Assembly: GCF_022346605.1 (NCBI RefSeq)
Contig: NZ_JAKRNT010000007.1
Span: 62,001 to 126,000 of the forward strand
From: Sporosarcina sp. ACRSL
Lineage (GTDB): Bacteria > Bacillota > Bacilli > Bacillales_A > Planococcaceae
Length of the DNA stretch: 64,000 bases
Reading direction: 5' to 3'
Shown: piece by piece, positions 42,745 through 51,081 of the stretch
Position numbering within the stretch: the first letter of the stretch is position 1
Layout: each line of letters starts with the position of its first letter
Notes under the pieces: model-generated
What the model saw: only the letters and a program-made list of their open reading frames with translations
Databases searched by the model: none
What the model was told of the DNA's origin: nothing
Position numbers and translations under genes: made by a program

Positions 42745-45138
42745 ATGATTAATGTGAAAAATGCAGGAATTACATTAGATGAGGTGAAAATGGTCTGTAA
42801 TTTCGAAAGTGCTCAAGAAGTTATTTCCTTCCTGGTAAGTAAAGGATATTGGAACAACGACAAGGCATGGAGATATTTGGGTGACAATGAAAATAATTAC
42901 TCCACTATTGGAAATCAGCAAAGCCATCCTGTCTCTTCAATTGTAGAAAAGATTGTTAATTCATTCGATGCAATTCTAATGAATGCAGGTAAAGAGATGG
43001 GAATTGACTTATACAATATTTTAGATCCAACTAGGACTAAAGAAAATATTTTAAAATACATTCAAGCATGTAATAGTACTGCTTCAAATGTTAAAAAAGT
43101 TAAGGAAGATATTTCGCGATTAGTTGCAATTTCTTTAACAGGTGGTACATATCCTGATAATCCTAATGTTACAATTGCAGACCGTGGAGAAGGACAAACG
43201 CCCGATAGTTTACCGGATACAATACTATCATTGAGTAAAAGCAATAAAATTCGAATCCCAATTGTTCAAGGAAAACATAATATGGGGGGAAGTGGTGTAG
43301 CAAAGTTTACTGAGCTACAAGTTATTGTTACTCGTAAAAATCCAGCTTTGGTAAACTCATCAAATCCGCGTGAAAGTGAGTGGGCCTTTACAGTGATCAG
43401 ACGAACACCACCCACTGGTAATATGCGCAGTTCTGTAGTTGAATATCTAGCTCCGATTGCCGCGGAAAGGAATCCGAAAGAGGGATCTGTCTTAGGGTTT
43501 AGAGCAGATGCATTTGCAATTATGCCGAATACAAAAGCTCTATGTGGTACAGAAGTGGGGTATGGAACATTTATCAAATTGTTTGACTATGAAATTGGTG
43601 CACACAAGAGTAGTATTCTTTTAGATAATGGTTTGGGGCATGCTATTAAAATGCGCTTACCCAGAATGACATTGCCTGTTCGCTTTTGTGAATTCCGAGA
43701 ATTTAGAGCACAAGGAGGGAAGAATGTATTTGCAGATGGTTTGCTAGACTACTTTGTTGATTCTCGTCAAGGGGATATAGAAAAAGGTTTCCCAACGCAT
43801 ACTACCATAACAGTGCAAGGGGAAAACTTAACTTGTTCTACTTATGTGTTTAAGCGAAAAGCGCTTTCAGGATTCTTACGTGGTACAGGTGTCATTTTTT
43901 CTTTGAATGGCCAAACTCACGCAATGCTTAATAAGGCAATTTATACACGTAAGCGGCTTAAACTAAATGAAATAAAAGATGATACATTAACAATTATTGA
44001 TTGCAGTCGTTTAACAAATGCGGCAATTGAAAAATTGTTCATGAACAGTCGTGATCGTTTAGTGGATTCTCCTTTCGCTGATGAGGTTATGAAGGAACTA
44101 GAAAATTATCTTGCTAATGAAGCGGGTCTTAAGAGATTAAATGAGGGCCGTATTCAAGAAATGATTAAAAATAGTATGGCTGAAAATAAGCCATTAGCAG
44201 ATGCATTAAAGAAAGTCGTAAAGAATACAGAAGTATTAAACCAATTATTAGATTTGGGTATTGATATTCCTGGTGATGAGGGTATTGGTTCTGGAAATAA
44301 TAAGGGAGAGGAAAGTGGGGGAGAAAAGTTTGTAGGAAAAGAGACTCCTACCTTCTTTAGATTTTATAACCAACAAAATGACTTTGTCTTTAAAGGAATC
44401 AATCAAGAAGGAAAAAAAGCTCGCGTTAAATTTGAAACAGATGCAATTAATGATCTTTTCACACGAAAAGGGTCGGATTGGAATTGCCAATTAATGTTAT
44501 TGCAATCTGATTCGGAGTTTATATCATTAGATCACTCACTCAATCTAAAAAACGGTAATGCCTCGCTGTTGTTTAGTCTCCCAACTGTTTATAAGGAAAA
44601 TGATGTGGTGCAATGTCGATTTGATGTGAAGAGTGATATAGCAGAGAAAAATTTCAGTAATACATTTGAACTTACACTTGTTGAACCTTATGTATCATCA
44701 GGTGGTGGCAGTTCTAAAGGAAATAAAGGTGGTAATGGTAGCGGTAAAGGAAATGCCTCATCTAAGAGTAAATTAAAACTACCAAATATTTCCTCTGTTG
44801 TAAAGGAAGACTGGGAACAATATGATTTTAATGCTAAACGTGTTTTAAAGATTATTGACAGTACGGATTCTTTAACTTTTGTGTTCAATGTAGATAACAC
44901 AATATTAAAGTCAGAGGTAAATTCTGCTCGTAAAAGTTTGAAAGAACTTACTAAAAGTAAGTTCATTTACGGAATGACAATGTTAGGGCTCGCAGCATAT
45001 TCTCTTTTGAAAGAGGATGATGAAAATTCTAAGGGATTTAACACATTAGAAGATGTTGAAAAAATTTGTGAGGCTTATGCTCCTTTTATTATTCCTACAT
45101 TAAACATGTTAAATTCTATAAGTGGGGTAGAAGAATAA
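42745..45138 (+). CDS. GHKL (Hsp90-like) ATPase, defence-associated
   Basis: A 797-residue protein. The N-terminal GHKL ATPase fold is visible as an N-box (IVEKIVNSFDAILM, about residues 67-80), G1 box (TIADRGEGQTP, about 142-152) and G2 box (GKHNMGGSGVAKF, about 175-187). The middle holds strand-rich segments with no named motif; a Gly/Ser/Asn linker near 650-670 (GGGSSKGNKGGNG) separates a C-terminal helical domain. Such ATPases, related to MORC/MutL/Hsp90, are used in several defence systems as dimerising clamps. The divergent DGQHR gene is the likely partner. AGGAGG lies 9 bases before the ATG. Confidence 0.82.
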   Translation: MINVKNAGITLDEVKMVCNFESAQEVISFLVSKGYWNNDKAWRYLGDNENNYSTIGNQQSHPVSSIVEKIVNSFDAILMNAGKEMGIDLYNILDPTRTKENILKYIQACNSTASNVKKVKEDISRLVAISLTGGTYPDNPNVTIADRGEGQTPDSLPDTILSLSKSNKIRIPIVQGKHNMGGSGVAKFTELQVIVTRKNPALVNSSNPRESEWAFTVIRRTPPTGNMRSSVVEYLAPIAAERNPKEGSVLGFRADAFAIMPNTKALCGTEVGYGTFIKLFDYEIGAHKSSILLDNGLGHAIKMRLPRMTLPVRFCEFREFRAQGGKNVFADGLLDYFVDSRQGDIEKGFPTHTTITVQGENLTCSTYVFKRKALSGFLRGTGVIFSLNGQTHAMLNKAIYTRKRLKLNEIKDDTLTIIDCSRLTNAAIEKLFMNSRDRLVDSPFADEVMKELENYLANEAGLKRLNEGRIQEMIKNSMAENKPLADALKKVVKNTEVLNQLLDLGIDIPGDEGIGSGNNKGEESGGEKFVGKETPTFFRFYNQQNDFVFKGINQEGKKARVKFETDAINDLFTRKGSDWNCQLMLLQSDSEFISLDHSLNLKNGNASLLFSLPTVYKENDVVQCRFDVKSDIAEKNFSNTFELTLVEPYVSSGGGSSKGNKGGNGSGKGNASSKSKLKLPNISSVVKEDWEQYDFNAKRVLKIIDSTDSLTFVFNVDNTILKSEVNSARKSLKELTKSKFIYGMTMLGLAAYSLLKEDDENSKGFNTLEDVEKICEAYAPFIIPTLNMLNSISGVEE

Positions 45139-45168
45139 TACAAGAAATCGAGTATTTGTGCCTTAAAC

Positions 45169-45202
45169 GTAAAGAGAGCATGTGCGTACATGCTCTCTTT
45201 AC
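45169..45202. terminator. Bidirectional terminator
   Basis: GTAAAGAGAGCATGT / ACATGCTCTCTTTAC, a perfect 15-base stem with a 4-base loop between two converging operons. Confidence 0.85.
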
Positions 45203-45229
45203 CATCCTCATAGCTTTACCGGCAATCCT

Positions 45230-45991
45230 TCAGACCAACACATCAAGCTCCGCAACATTAACATAATAACCAAGATACTCCATAAAAATCTCCTTAAGCT
45301 CCTCTATCTCCAACATCGGCGACATCACCACTGGATAGCTTTTATTAAACTCCAAAAGGACTTGCCGTCCAACACGTGGATCATCGCCTAAGTCGTCTCG
45401 CCACGTTATTTTCTTCTTTAATACACTGGATAGCCCTAATTCATCAACAATCGATAAGATATTAAAGACGAATTGTTTGTTACGGAAGACTTCGTATTTA
45501 ATCATATAGTTAAAGAGGTCCAAGTTGTCGACGATGACCTCGTAATAGTATTTTCGGGTTGCTTCGTCTTCGACTAGGTCAGTTATATATTCAGCTCCTA
45601 TTACCGTCTTGTAAATGTAATTTTCCCAGTCGAAGTTCTTCAGCACAATGTTGTTGAAGTTGGTGATGCTGTCTTTGATCTCTGGGTATTCCCGAAGCAG
45701 GAAATCACGTTTCTTTAAGACAAGCAGCGAGTGCCAAAACTGCTCGTCAAAGTGTAATTCGCGATTACTCGATAGGTAGTGATTGCCGACTGTTTCGAAT
45801 GCCTCTAAAAATAATTGCTTCCTGACTTCTTCACTTCTTTTCGCTATATAGATAGGGAAGTCAGGAGCTTCTTTTATATAGACGGTTTCATCGGTAAAGT
45901 AGTCGTCGTTGTTTTCGATCGTGTCATTCAAGAAGTCATTGTAAAACTGTTCGTTTTTCTTGTATCCTTTGTTCAGCAGTTTAATCTCCAC
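45230..45991 (-). CDS. Third gene of the GHKL operon, unknown family
   Basis: A 253-residue acidic protein, starting MEIKLLNKGYKKNEQFYNDF. It is rich in Asp, Glu, Tyr and Phe; SSNRELHFDEQFWHSLLVLKKRDF and LGDDPRVGRQVLLEF are its most distinctive segments. No catalytic motif was recognised. It overlaps the upstream gene by 11 bases, so the two are translated together. A decayed copy of its N-terminal half lies at 41045-41240, showing this operon was once present twice. Confidence 0.7.
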   Translation of the reverse strand: MEIKLLNKGYKKNEQFYNDFLNDTIENNDDYFTDETVYIKEAPDFPIYIAKRSEEVRKQLFLEAFETVGNHYLSSNRELHFDEQFWHSLLVLKKRDFLLREYPEIKDSITNFNNIVLKNFDWENYIYKTVIGAEYITDLVEDEATRKYYYEVIVDNLDLFNYMIKYEVFRNKQFVFNILSIVDELGLSSVLKKKITWRDDLGDDPRVGRQVLLEFNKSYPVVMSPMLEIEELKEIFMEYLGYYVNVAELDVLV

Positions 45992-46835
45992 TTGCTTCCA
46001 ATCCTTTCACAGCTGTCGCATATTTTTCAATGACGCGGTCGGAAATTTTGTAGATCACTTCGTCAAGCGAATCGACATCTAGTTCGTATACCATCTTCGC
46101 TTTCATGAGTCGATACAGCTTGGCATCTAGCTGGTCCGTTGGCAATTCTACATCGTCCAGGTAGACATGGCCGTCTTCACCATACTCAGGATTGGTCGCG
46201 AAACGGTGTAATGCTTTCTGAAGTCCCATGTAAATGTAAGGGTTGTTTAACGTCCCGCTCATCGGCATGCCAGCGAATTGTAGATCTTCATTTTTGTAAT
46301 GAATGACAATCGTTTCACTACCGAGTTCTACTTTAATATCAGAATTTAGAGCAGTGTCGATCTTCCGTTCGAATAAGTCGAACGGTTTAGTGGAGCTGCC
46401 TTCAAAAATAACCGTATTCGAAAAGCCGAGAAGTGCATGCTTCGGTACGACGATGTCATCCTTGAATTCTCGATAGAAGTCGTTTATATCCTCATTGTCA
46501 CGGAATGAAATGGCAGTCGTAGCTTGAATGCTCATTTGGATAGACGTTCGAGTATTAATGGATAAACGAGATTTTGCTATTTCGATAGCACGTTCATCTG
46601 GCTGCAGTTTGAAGAATTTATTATCCTTAGACTGGATAATTAAGAAAAGCTGAGCCTGCTTTCGAACGAGCAGCTTTTTTAGAAAATCAGATTCTACTTC
46701 GTATTCGATGTCGAAACGATACGTATCCGTATTCTCCTTCAGATCAACGTTCAACATAAATCCGCCGCTCTCATAACTGTTCGATGTATTCGTAAGCACT
46801 GGGTAAGGGAAGTTGGCATCCTTTTTGTAAATCAT
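45981..46835 (-). CDS. Second gene of the GHKL operon, unknown family
   Basis: A 284-residue protein, MIYKKDANFPYPVLTNTSNSYESGG, then about 200 residues of strand-like sequence, LNNPYIYMGLQKALHRF and a helical C-terminus with two Asp/Glu-rich segments (ELDVDSLDEVIYKISDRV). No nuclease motif was seen. It starts one base after the GHKL gene ends and overlaps the next gene by 11 bases, so the three products are probably made in fixed ratio and form one complex (inference). Confidence 0.7.
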   Translation of the reverse strand: MIYKKDANFPYPVLTNTSNSYESGGFMLNVDLKENTDTYRFDIEYEVESDFLKKLLVRKQAQLFLIIQSKDNKFFKLQPDERAIEIAKSRLSINTRTSIQMSIQATTAISFRDNEDINDFYREFKDDIVVPKHALLGFSNTVIFEGSSTKPFDLFERKIDTALNSDIKVELGSETIVIHYKNEDLQFAGMPMSGTLNNPYIYMGLQKALHRFATNPEYGEDGHVYLDDVELPTDQLDAKLYRLMKAKMVYELDVDSLDEVIYKISDRVIEKYATAVKGLEASGD

Positions 46836-46836
46836 T

Positions 46837-48732
46837 TTACACCTCTACATAATAGACGAATTTCAATGCGCGGTTGTAGTTGTTTTTAAGATCGAAAGTC
46901 AATTCAGCTACGCCTTGATTGATCGTCACGTGATTTATTTTATTGTTGTTCAGTGAGCATGTTGAGCTAGTGGATTTATCGATGACTTGACTGAAATTGT
47001 CTTTCAGTTTGAATGCGCTTCTGTATTCTTGGCCCATGCCATCAATAATGGAAATGCTAACATTGCAAGTTGCTGCTTTCTTAACTTCCTCGTTGCTAGA
47101 AAGATTGAATCGAACGATTTCTTTATTCCCCATAAGCAGGCGTTCTACAGTGTTTGGATGAACGTTAAAAATGCTAACTGGCTTGTCATCGGTTGAATCA
47201 GTATCATCCGCAGATCTATCCCTTTTCACCGGTCTGATTGTTGGCGGTGTCAGTTTTTTGCGGCCCCCTGGTTTCTTTTTATCATGACGAGGTGGTAGAT
47301 CATCGTCCATTTTGACAACCGGTTTCTTCTTATCGATGACAACTGCACCCATCGCTTTCGATAATTCTTGTTTGAATTGAATTTCTGAAACATATAGCAA
47401 GTCTTTTGTATCCATTTTGCCATCAGTCGGGTTATGCTCTTTTACCGCTTCATCAATAACAGCAGTCATCGCTTTCGACAAGTTGTTAATGAATCGCTTC
47501 GCTCGTTTCTGCAGAACGGGATCTTTAATGTGATCATGTGTGAGTTCCGTATGTGACTCGTTTTCTAGTGACTTTAAATACGCATCTTCTTTCGGACCGC
47601 CGATTAATACTGCGTTGAAAGGCTGATTCGCCTTGTTCTTCACTTTTTTATCTTCGATTTTCATTCCGATTGTTCTGATAATAGCGACTCTGCCTTTTGG
47701 TATTTCCTCATCGTAACGGAAATACAGGTTGAATTCATAATCGTCTTTGCCGTCAGATACTTGGAGTGGACGGGCAGGCTGTTCTAAATAAGTGCTCACA
47801 TAGAGGGGGGTGAATACCTGCTTCATGTCTGCAACATTTTGGGTGTAGTATTCCGGATCTTTTACATATTCCTGAATGTTGTCGGCGTTAATTATTCTGC
47901 CATTGACGTCGACTTCTAATTTATTCAGAAGGATCGAAACGAAGAAGCTGTCGCAAACGCTTCGGATAATTTCTGTTTCATTGCTATATTCTTTTCGTAA
48001 GAACGGAATGATGATCTTTAAGCCGCGCGTTTTCTTTTCGAAGACTTCGTGGAAGGTGTTCTCAAACGGATAGAACTTCGTTTTATTGGCATCTAAATAT
48101 GTAATATCGGCGAAATAGCCTGTGGATCGGTAACTTTGGCCTTCAAACTCGTGCTCGATCAGTTGCACGGTACCCCCCAGATGTTGATCTCCGTCGGCAT
48201 CGCAGTTTGCGAAATACATGACATTTAAATCTGAAGCAGCGTTGGAAGCGATTTTACCAACCCCATGAGATCCGCCGCGAGACGTTTCGACAGCCGCATC
48301 CTCTTCCTCTGAATGGACCCCTTTGTTATAGGCGTAAATCGCCCATGTGTCTTTAGGTGAATTGCTTTGGCCATTTCTAGCGCCACTCAAGCCTCTCGTA
48401 TTGGAATCTTCAAAAGAGATATAGTGAACATCTTCTTCCTCGGATGTTTTTACCATATGTTCAATTGCTTCTTTTGTATAACTGTTACGTCCTTTCAAAC
48501 AATGAATGCGTTCGATTACTTCGCCAATGCCAGGGACGTCTTTCTTTTTAATCGTACCTGTTGTGATGGAGAACTTAACTGGACCTTCATAGCCAAGCAA
48601 TCTTCCATCCAACGAGTTTTGGATGTTTTCACGGATCAAACCAGCTACTTTTAAGTTATAAAAACGTTCAAGTATTTTATTGAAATTGGATTCTTCTATA
48701 TTAGGAATCGGGGAGAACTGCCAATAGGACAT
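46837..48732 (-). CDS. GHKL ATPase heading a three-gene defence operon
   Basis: About 631 residues, starting MSYWQFSPIPNIEESN. GHKL motifs: N-box RENIQNSLDG (about 34-43), G1 ISFEDSNTRGLSG (about 105-117), G2 GGSHGVGKIA (about 150-160). The region after residue 440 includes a basic linker (DDLPPRHDKKKPGGRKK, about 470-490), then a strand-rich domain to the end. The start at 48732 has GAGGTG 4 bases upstream; a GTG four codons earlier overlaps that site. With the 284- and 253-residue products it forms a compact operon. Three-gene defence systems such as Menshen have comparable layout, but I cannot confirm that identity. Confidence 0.8.
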   Translation of the reverse strand: MSYWQFSPIPNIEESNFNKILERFYNLKVAGLIRENIQNSLDGRLLGYEGPVKFSITTGTIKKKDVPGIGEVIERIHCLKGRNSYTKEAIEHMVKTSEEEDVHYISFEDSNTRGLSGARNGQSNSPKDTWAIYAYNKGVHSEEEDAAVETSRGGSHGVGKIASNAASDLNVMYFANCDADGDQHLGGTVQLIEHEFEGQSYRSTGYFADITYLDANKTKFYPFENTFHEVFEKKTRGLKIIIPFLRKEYSNETEIIRSVCDSFFVSILLNKLEVDVNGRIINADNIQEYVKDPEYYTQNVADMKQVFTPLYVSTYLEQPARPLQVSDGKDDYEFNLYFRYDEEIPKGRVAIIRTIGMKIEDKKVKNKANQPFNAVLIGGPKEDAYLKSLENESHTELTHDHIKDPVLQKRAKRFINNLSKAMTAVIDEAVKEHNPTDGKMDTKDLLYVSEIQFKQELSKAMGAVVIDKKKPVVKMDDDLPPRHDKKKPGGRKKLTPPTIRPVKRDRSADDTDSTDDKPVSIFNVHPNTVERLLMGNKEIVRFNLSSNEEVKKAATCNVSISIIDGMGQEYRSAFKLKDNFSQVIDKSTSSTCSLNNNKINHVTINQGVAELTFDLKNNYNRALKFVYYVEV

Positions 48733-49092
48733 ACTGCACCTCACGTGGGTTTTTATATTTTATCCATCATGTCTTGGATCTAAGACATATAGTTAAAGTA
48801 TATGGGAAAAGGGGAGGGGGATCAATGTATCTCGTAGTATTGTTTTAGGTAAGTTCACCCATAAGGTCATTAGATTAATTCTTTCATTCATCAGTTCTTA
48901 TTTAGAATATGGAGGATACGGGATAGCTAAAATCTAAAATGGCGATGGGATTTTGTGTGAAGGAATAGGTTGCGAGACTTAATGAATATAATTTTCTTAC
49001 TAGTCTTACTATGGTAAAATGATTATGCAGCTGAATATTGTTAGGGTGGTTGGTTGTCGCTCTTCTTTCCTGTAAGGAAGGAGGTGATAATC

Positions 49093-49239
49093 ATGGAAAC
49101 ATTTCTTGAATTTCTACGAGAAGTCTTTAAGGGGATGGTGCGTGGAGTTAGTGCAAACCTCTTCCAGACACATGTACTAAAGAACAAGAAAACCACCCTG
49201 CGCCGTCGCAAGCATAAGGGTGGTTCGCACAAAAAATAA
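49093..49239 (+). CDS. Small basic amphipathic protein, possible type I toxin
   Basis: A 48-residue protein: an amphipathic helix METFLEFLREVFKGMVRGV followed by a very basic tail with TTLRRRKHKGGSHKK. AAGGAAGGAGGTGATAATC gives an exceptionally strong ribosome site. Helix-plus-basic tail resembles small membrane-active toxins, but I do not recognise the family with certainty. ACCACCCT and AGGGTGGT occur within the coding region and again in ACCACCACCCT just after it, so the mRNA can fold on itself. Confidence 0.55.
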   Translation: METFLEFLREVFKGMVRGVSANLFQTHVLKNKKTTLRRRKHKGGSHKK

Positions 49240-49275
49240 AGTTTTGACAACCACCACCCTGACGGTAGAGGTTGC

Positions 49276-49306
49276 AGAGAGAAGCAGCTTGCGCCTCTCT
49301 CTTTTA
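49276..49306 (+). terminator. Intrinsic terminator
   Basis: AGAGAG / CTCTCT stem with an AGCTTGC-containing loop and TTTTA tail, after the small basic protein. Confidence 0.55.
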
Positions 49307-49414
49307 TTATATTCTTATTATACTTAAAATAACCATCAAGGTGAAGTGAAATGGTATCGTTACTGATTTGTCTTGATTAATGATGGGATGAGTCAGTGAT
49401 ATTGTTAACCGAAT

Positions 49415-49485
49415 CTTTCCTCTCAAAATACAAATGCAACCGATACTCACAAATCGTCTCCCCCACTAAAACAAAATTATTTTAC
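49415..49485. repeat. Flanking direct repeat B, left copy
   Basis: TTCCTCTCAAAATAC, ATGCAACCGATACTCACAAAT and AAACAAAATT match 52928-52995 (CCTCTCAAAATGCCAATGCA, CGATACACACAAAT, AAACAAAATT) in the same orientation. Confidence 0.6.
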
Positions 49486-49595
49486 GGATATTGGATGGAC
49501 GATTAGTACCGTCGGTTTTTTTAAGGGATGTTTGTTCAGATAAAAGGAAAATATTTACTCATCATCTTAACAGATTAGCACGAGCGGGCATTTTT

Positions 49596-49830
49596 CCCAC
49601 TTTATCTAGAAGGAGCATTTTACGTAAATTCATCTCTCAATGTTAGTTCAATGATTGAGGGATTAAAAAAGCTCAATGAAGAGAGTGAAAATGAAATAAT
49701 TGTTACGGTAATAGGGGAAGTTGTTTTCAGAGATGGCCAATTCGGTATGCTTGTAATGGATGAAAAGAAATTTAATTTAAACCGAATACGTTTGCCATCT
49801 CTTATTATGTCGATTGCAACTTTGTTTTAA
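49596..49830 (+). pseudogene. Gene remnant
   Basis: A frame without a start reads HERAFFPLYLEGAFYVN, then SSMIEGLKKLNEESENEIIV and GEVVFRDGQFGMLVMDEKKF before a TAA at 49828-49830. It is clearly protein-like; an upstream frame (NRLARAGIFPTLSRR) may be its earlier part after a frameshift. Family not recognised. Confidence 0.45.
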
Positions 49831-49866
49831 TTTAGTCTTAAAAAACAGGGAAAATCGAGTCATTTC

Positions 49867-49890
49867 AGGTGCCAGGTTCTCATTGAATTC
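49867..49890. repeat. Flanking direct repeat A, left copy
   Basis: AGGTGCCAGGTTCTCATTGAATT, matching GGTGCTAGGTTCTCATTGAATT at 52796 in the same orientation. Confidence 0.6.
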
Positions 49891-49956
49891 TGAATTGTTT
49901 TAGAACCTGATACCCTTCAATAAAAGTATAATAACTTTTTAAAAGGGGTGTTTCCA

Positions 49957-51006
49957 ATGATAGTGTTGGACATTTACGGTAAAATTGAAAGAACAATGGT
50001 TTCAGAAAAAATGAAAATTTATATAGACAATTTACCCGAAGATTGGAAGGAAATGATTAAAGAAACTATTTTCGAGTAGATTCGTAAAATTGAATTTAAC
50101 AGAAAGGAACAACAAATTAGGTATGGTAAGGCACTTAATAACCAATTCAACTATACAATAGCAAAGAAAGTAGTAGAAGCTAATATAGGAAATATAAAGG
50201 GCTATTCCTTAGATACTCTTGAAAATTGTATTGATTGTATTCTTGAGAATATGATTTATATTGAATTTGATTATGAGTATAGCGATATGCCATTTTTTGA
50301 TTGGACAACGAATTGTTTTGATGGTAGGTTTTGTGAAGAAGATTACTCAGAAAAAATAGTGAAACTATTAAATTTCATGAATCGGGATAATAATGTTAGA
50401 GCACACTTTAATATAGTTTATTCAAGTAATAACGATTATATTAGTGTTATACCAAGGATTACTACGACATTATCGCTTAGATTAAATTCAAAATTTAAGG
50501 GATTTAAAACAAAAGACGAAATGGTTTATGATTTAAAAAAATGCGGTGAATGTATTGATAATTTCCTTCAATCTGAGAGTGATTACTATAAATTAGATTT
50601 TATAGTTGAAGCGTTAAATAAGGAAAATGACTACAAGCATTATCATTTTTTAAGGATATTCACAATCCTTGAAATGCTGTTACTTAACAAAAAGCAAAAA
50701 ACACATGAAATTGATAACTATATTAATCCTATTATTAAACAAATTTACAATAAGGATTCGGACCAAGCGACAATATTATTAAGACAGATGAGAAATAAAG
50801 TGGGGCATGGTGATTTTAAAGGTTTTACAAAAAAAGCATATGAGTTTGCCGATATTTATATGAAGAATTTTCAATTTGATTATTCCGAGTATAGCCGTTT
50901 AAATTGGATTCTGTTGCACATATGTTGTCTATTAGACGACATATTAAAAGAAGTATTAAATCAAAAATTCAATACTGACAAATATTTTCAAATGACACAT
51001 GCATAG
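49957..51006 (+). pseudogene. HEPN-domain gene interrupted by an amber codon
   Basis: The ATG at 49957 has AAAAGGGGTG upstream and starts MIVLDIYGKIERTMV. An in-frame TAG follows at 50077-50079, after 40 codons; the same frame then continues to 51006 (349 codons in all). The C-terminal third carries LLRQMRNKVGHGDF, an R-x4-H motif as in HEPN ribonucleases, inside a helical region (FLRIFTILEMLLLNKKQK before it). The inner ATG at 50251 lacks a ribosome site, so the long downstream part may not be translated. Intact members would be ApeA/RM-associated-type HEPN proteins (inference). It precedes a PD-(D/E)XK gene. Confidence 0.65.
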
Positions 51007-51081
51007 ATGAGTAGGAAGGGGGCGTATGTCTGAAGTTCTTTACACAAGCGTTTATAAAGCTTAAGAGGGTGTGTTCAAAAA

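Noticed and set aside
42745..48732. MutL or Hsp90 housekeeping chaperone
   Set aside because: The GHKL motifs fit, but C-terminal domains and lengths do not match MutL or HtpG, and the neighbours are defence-type.
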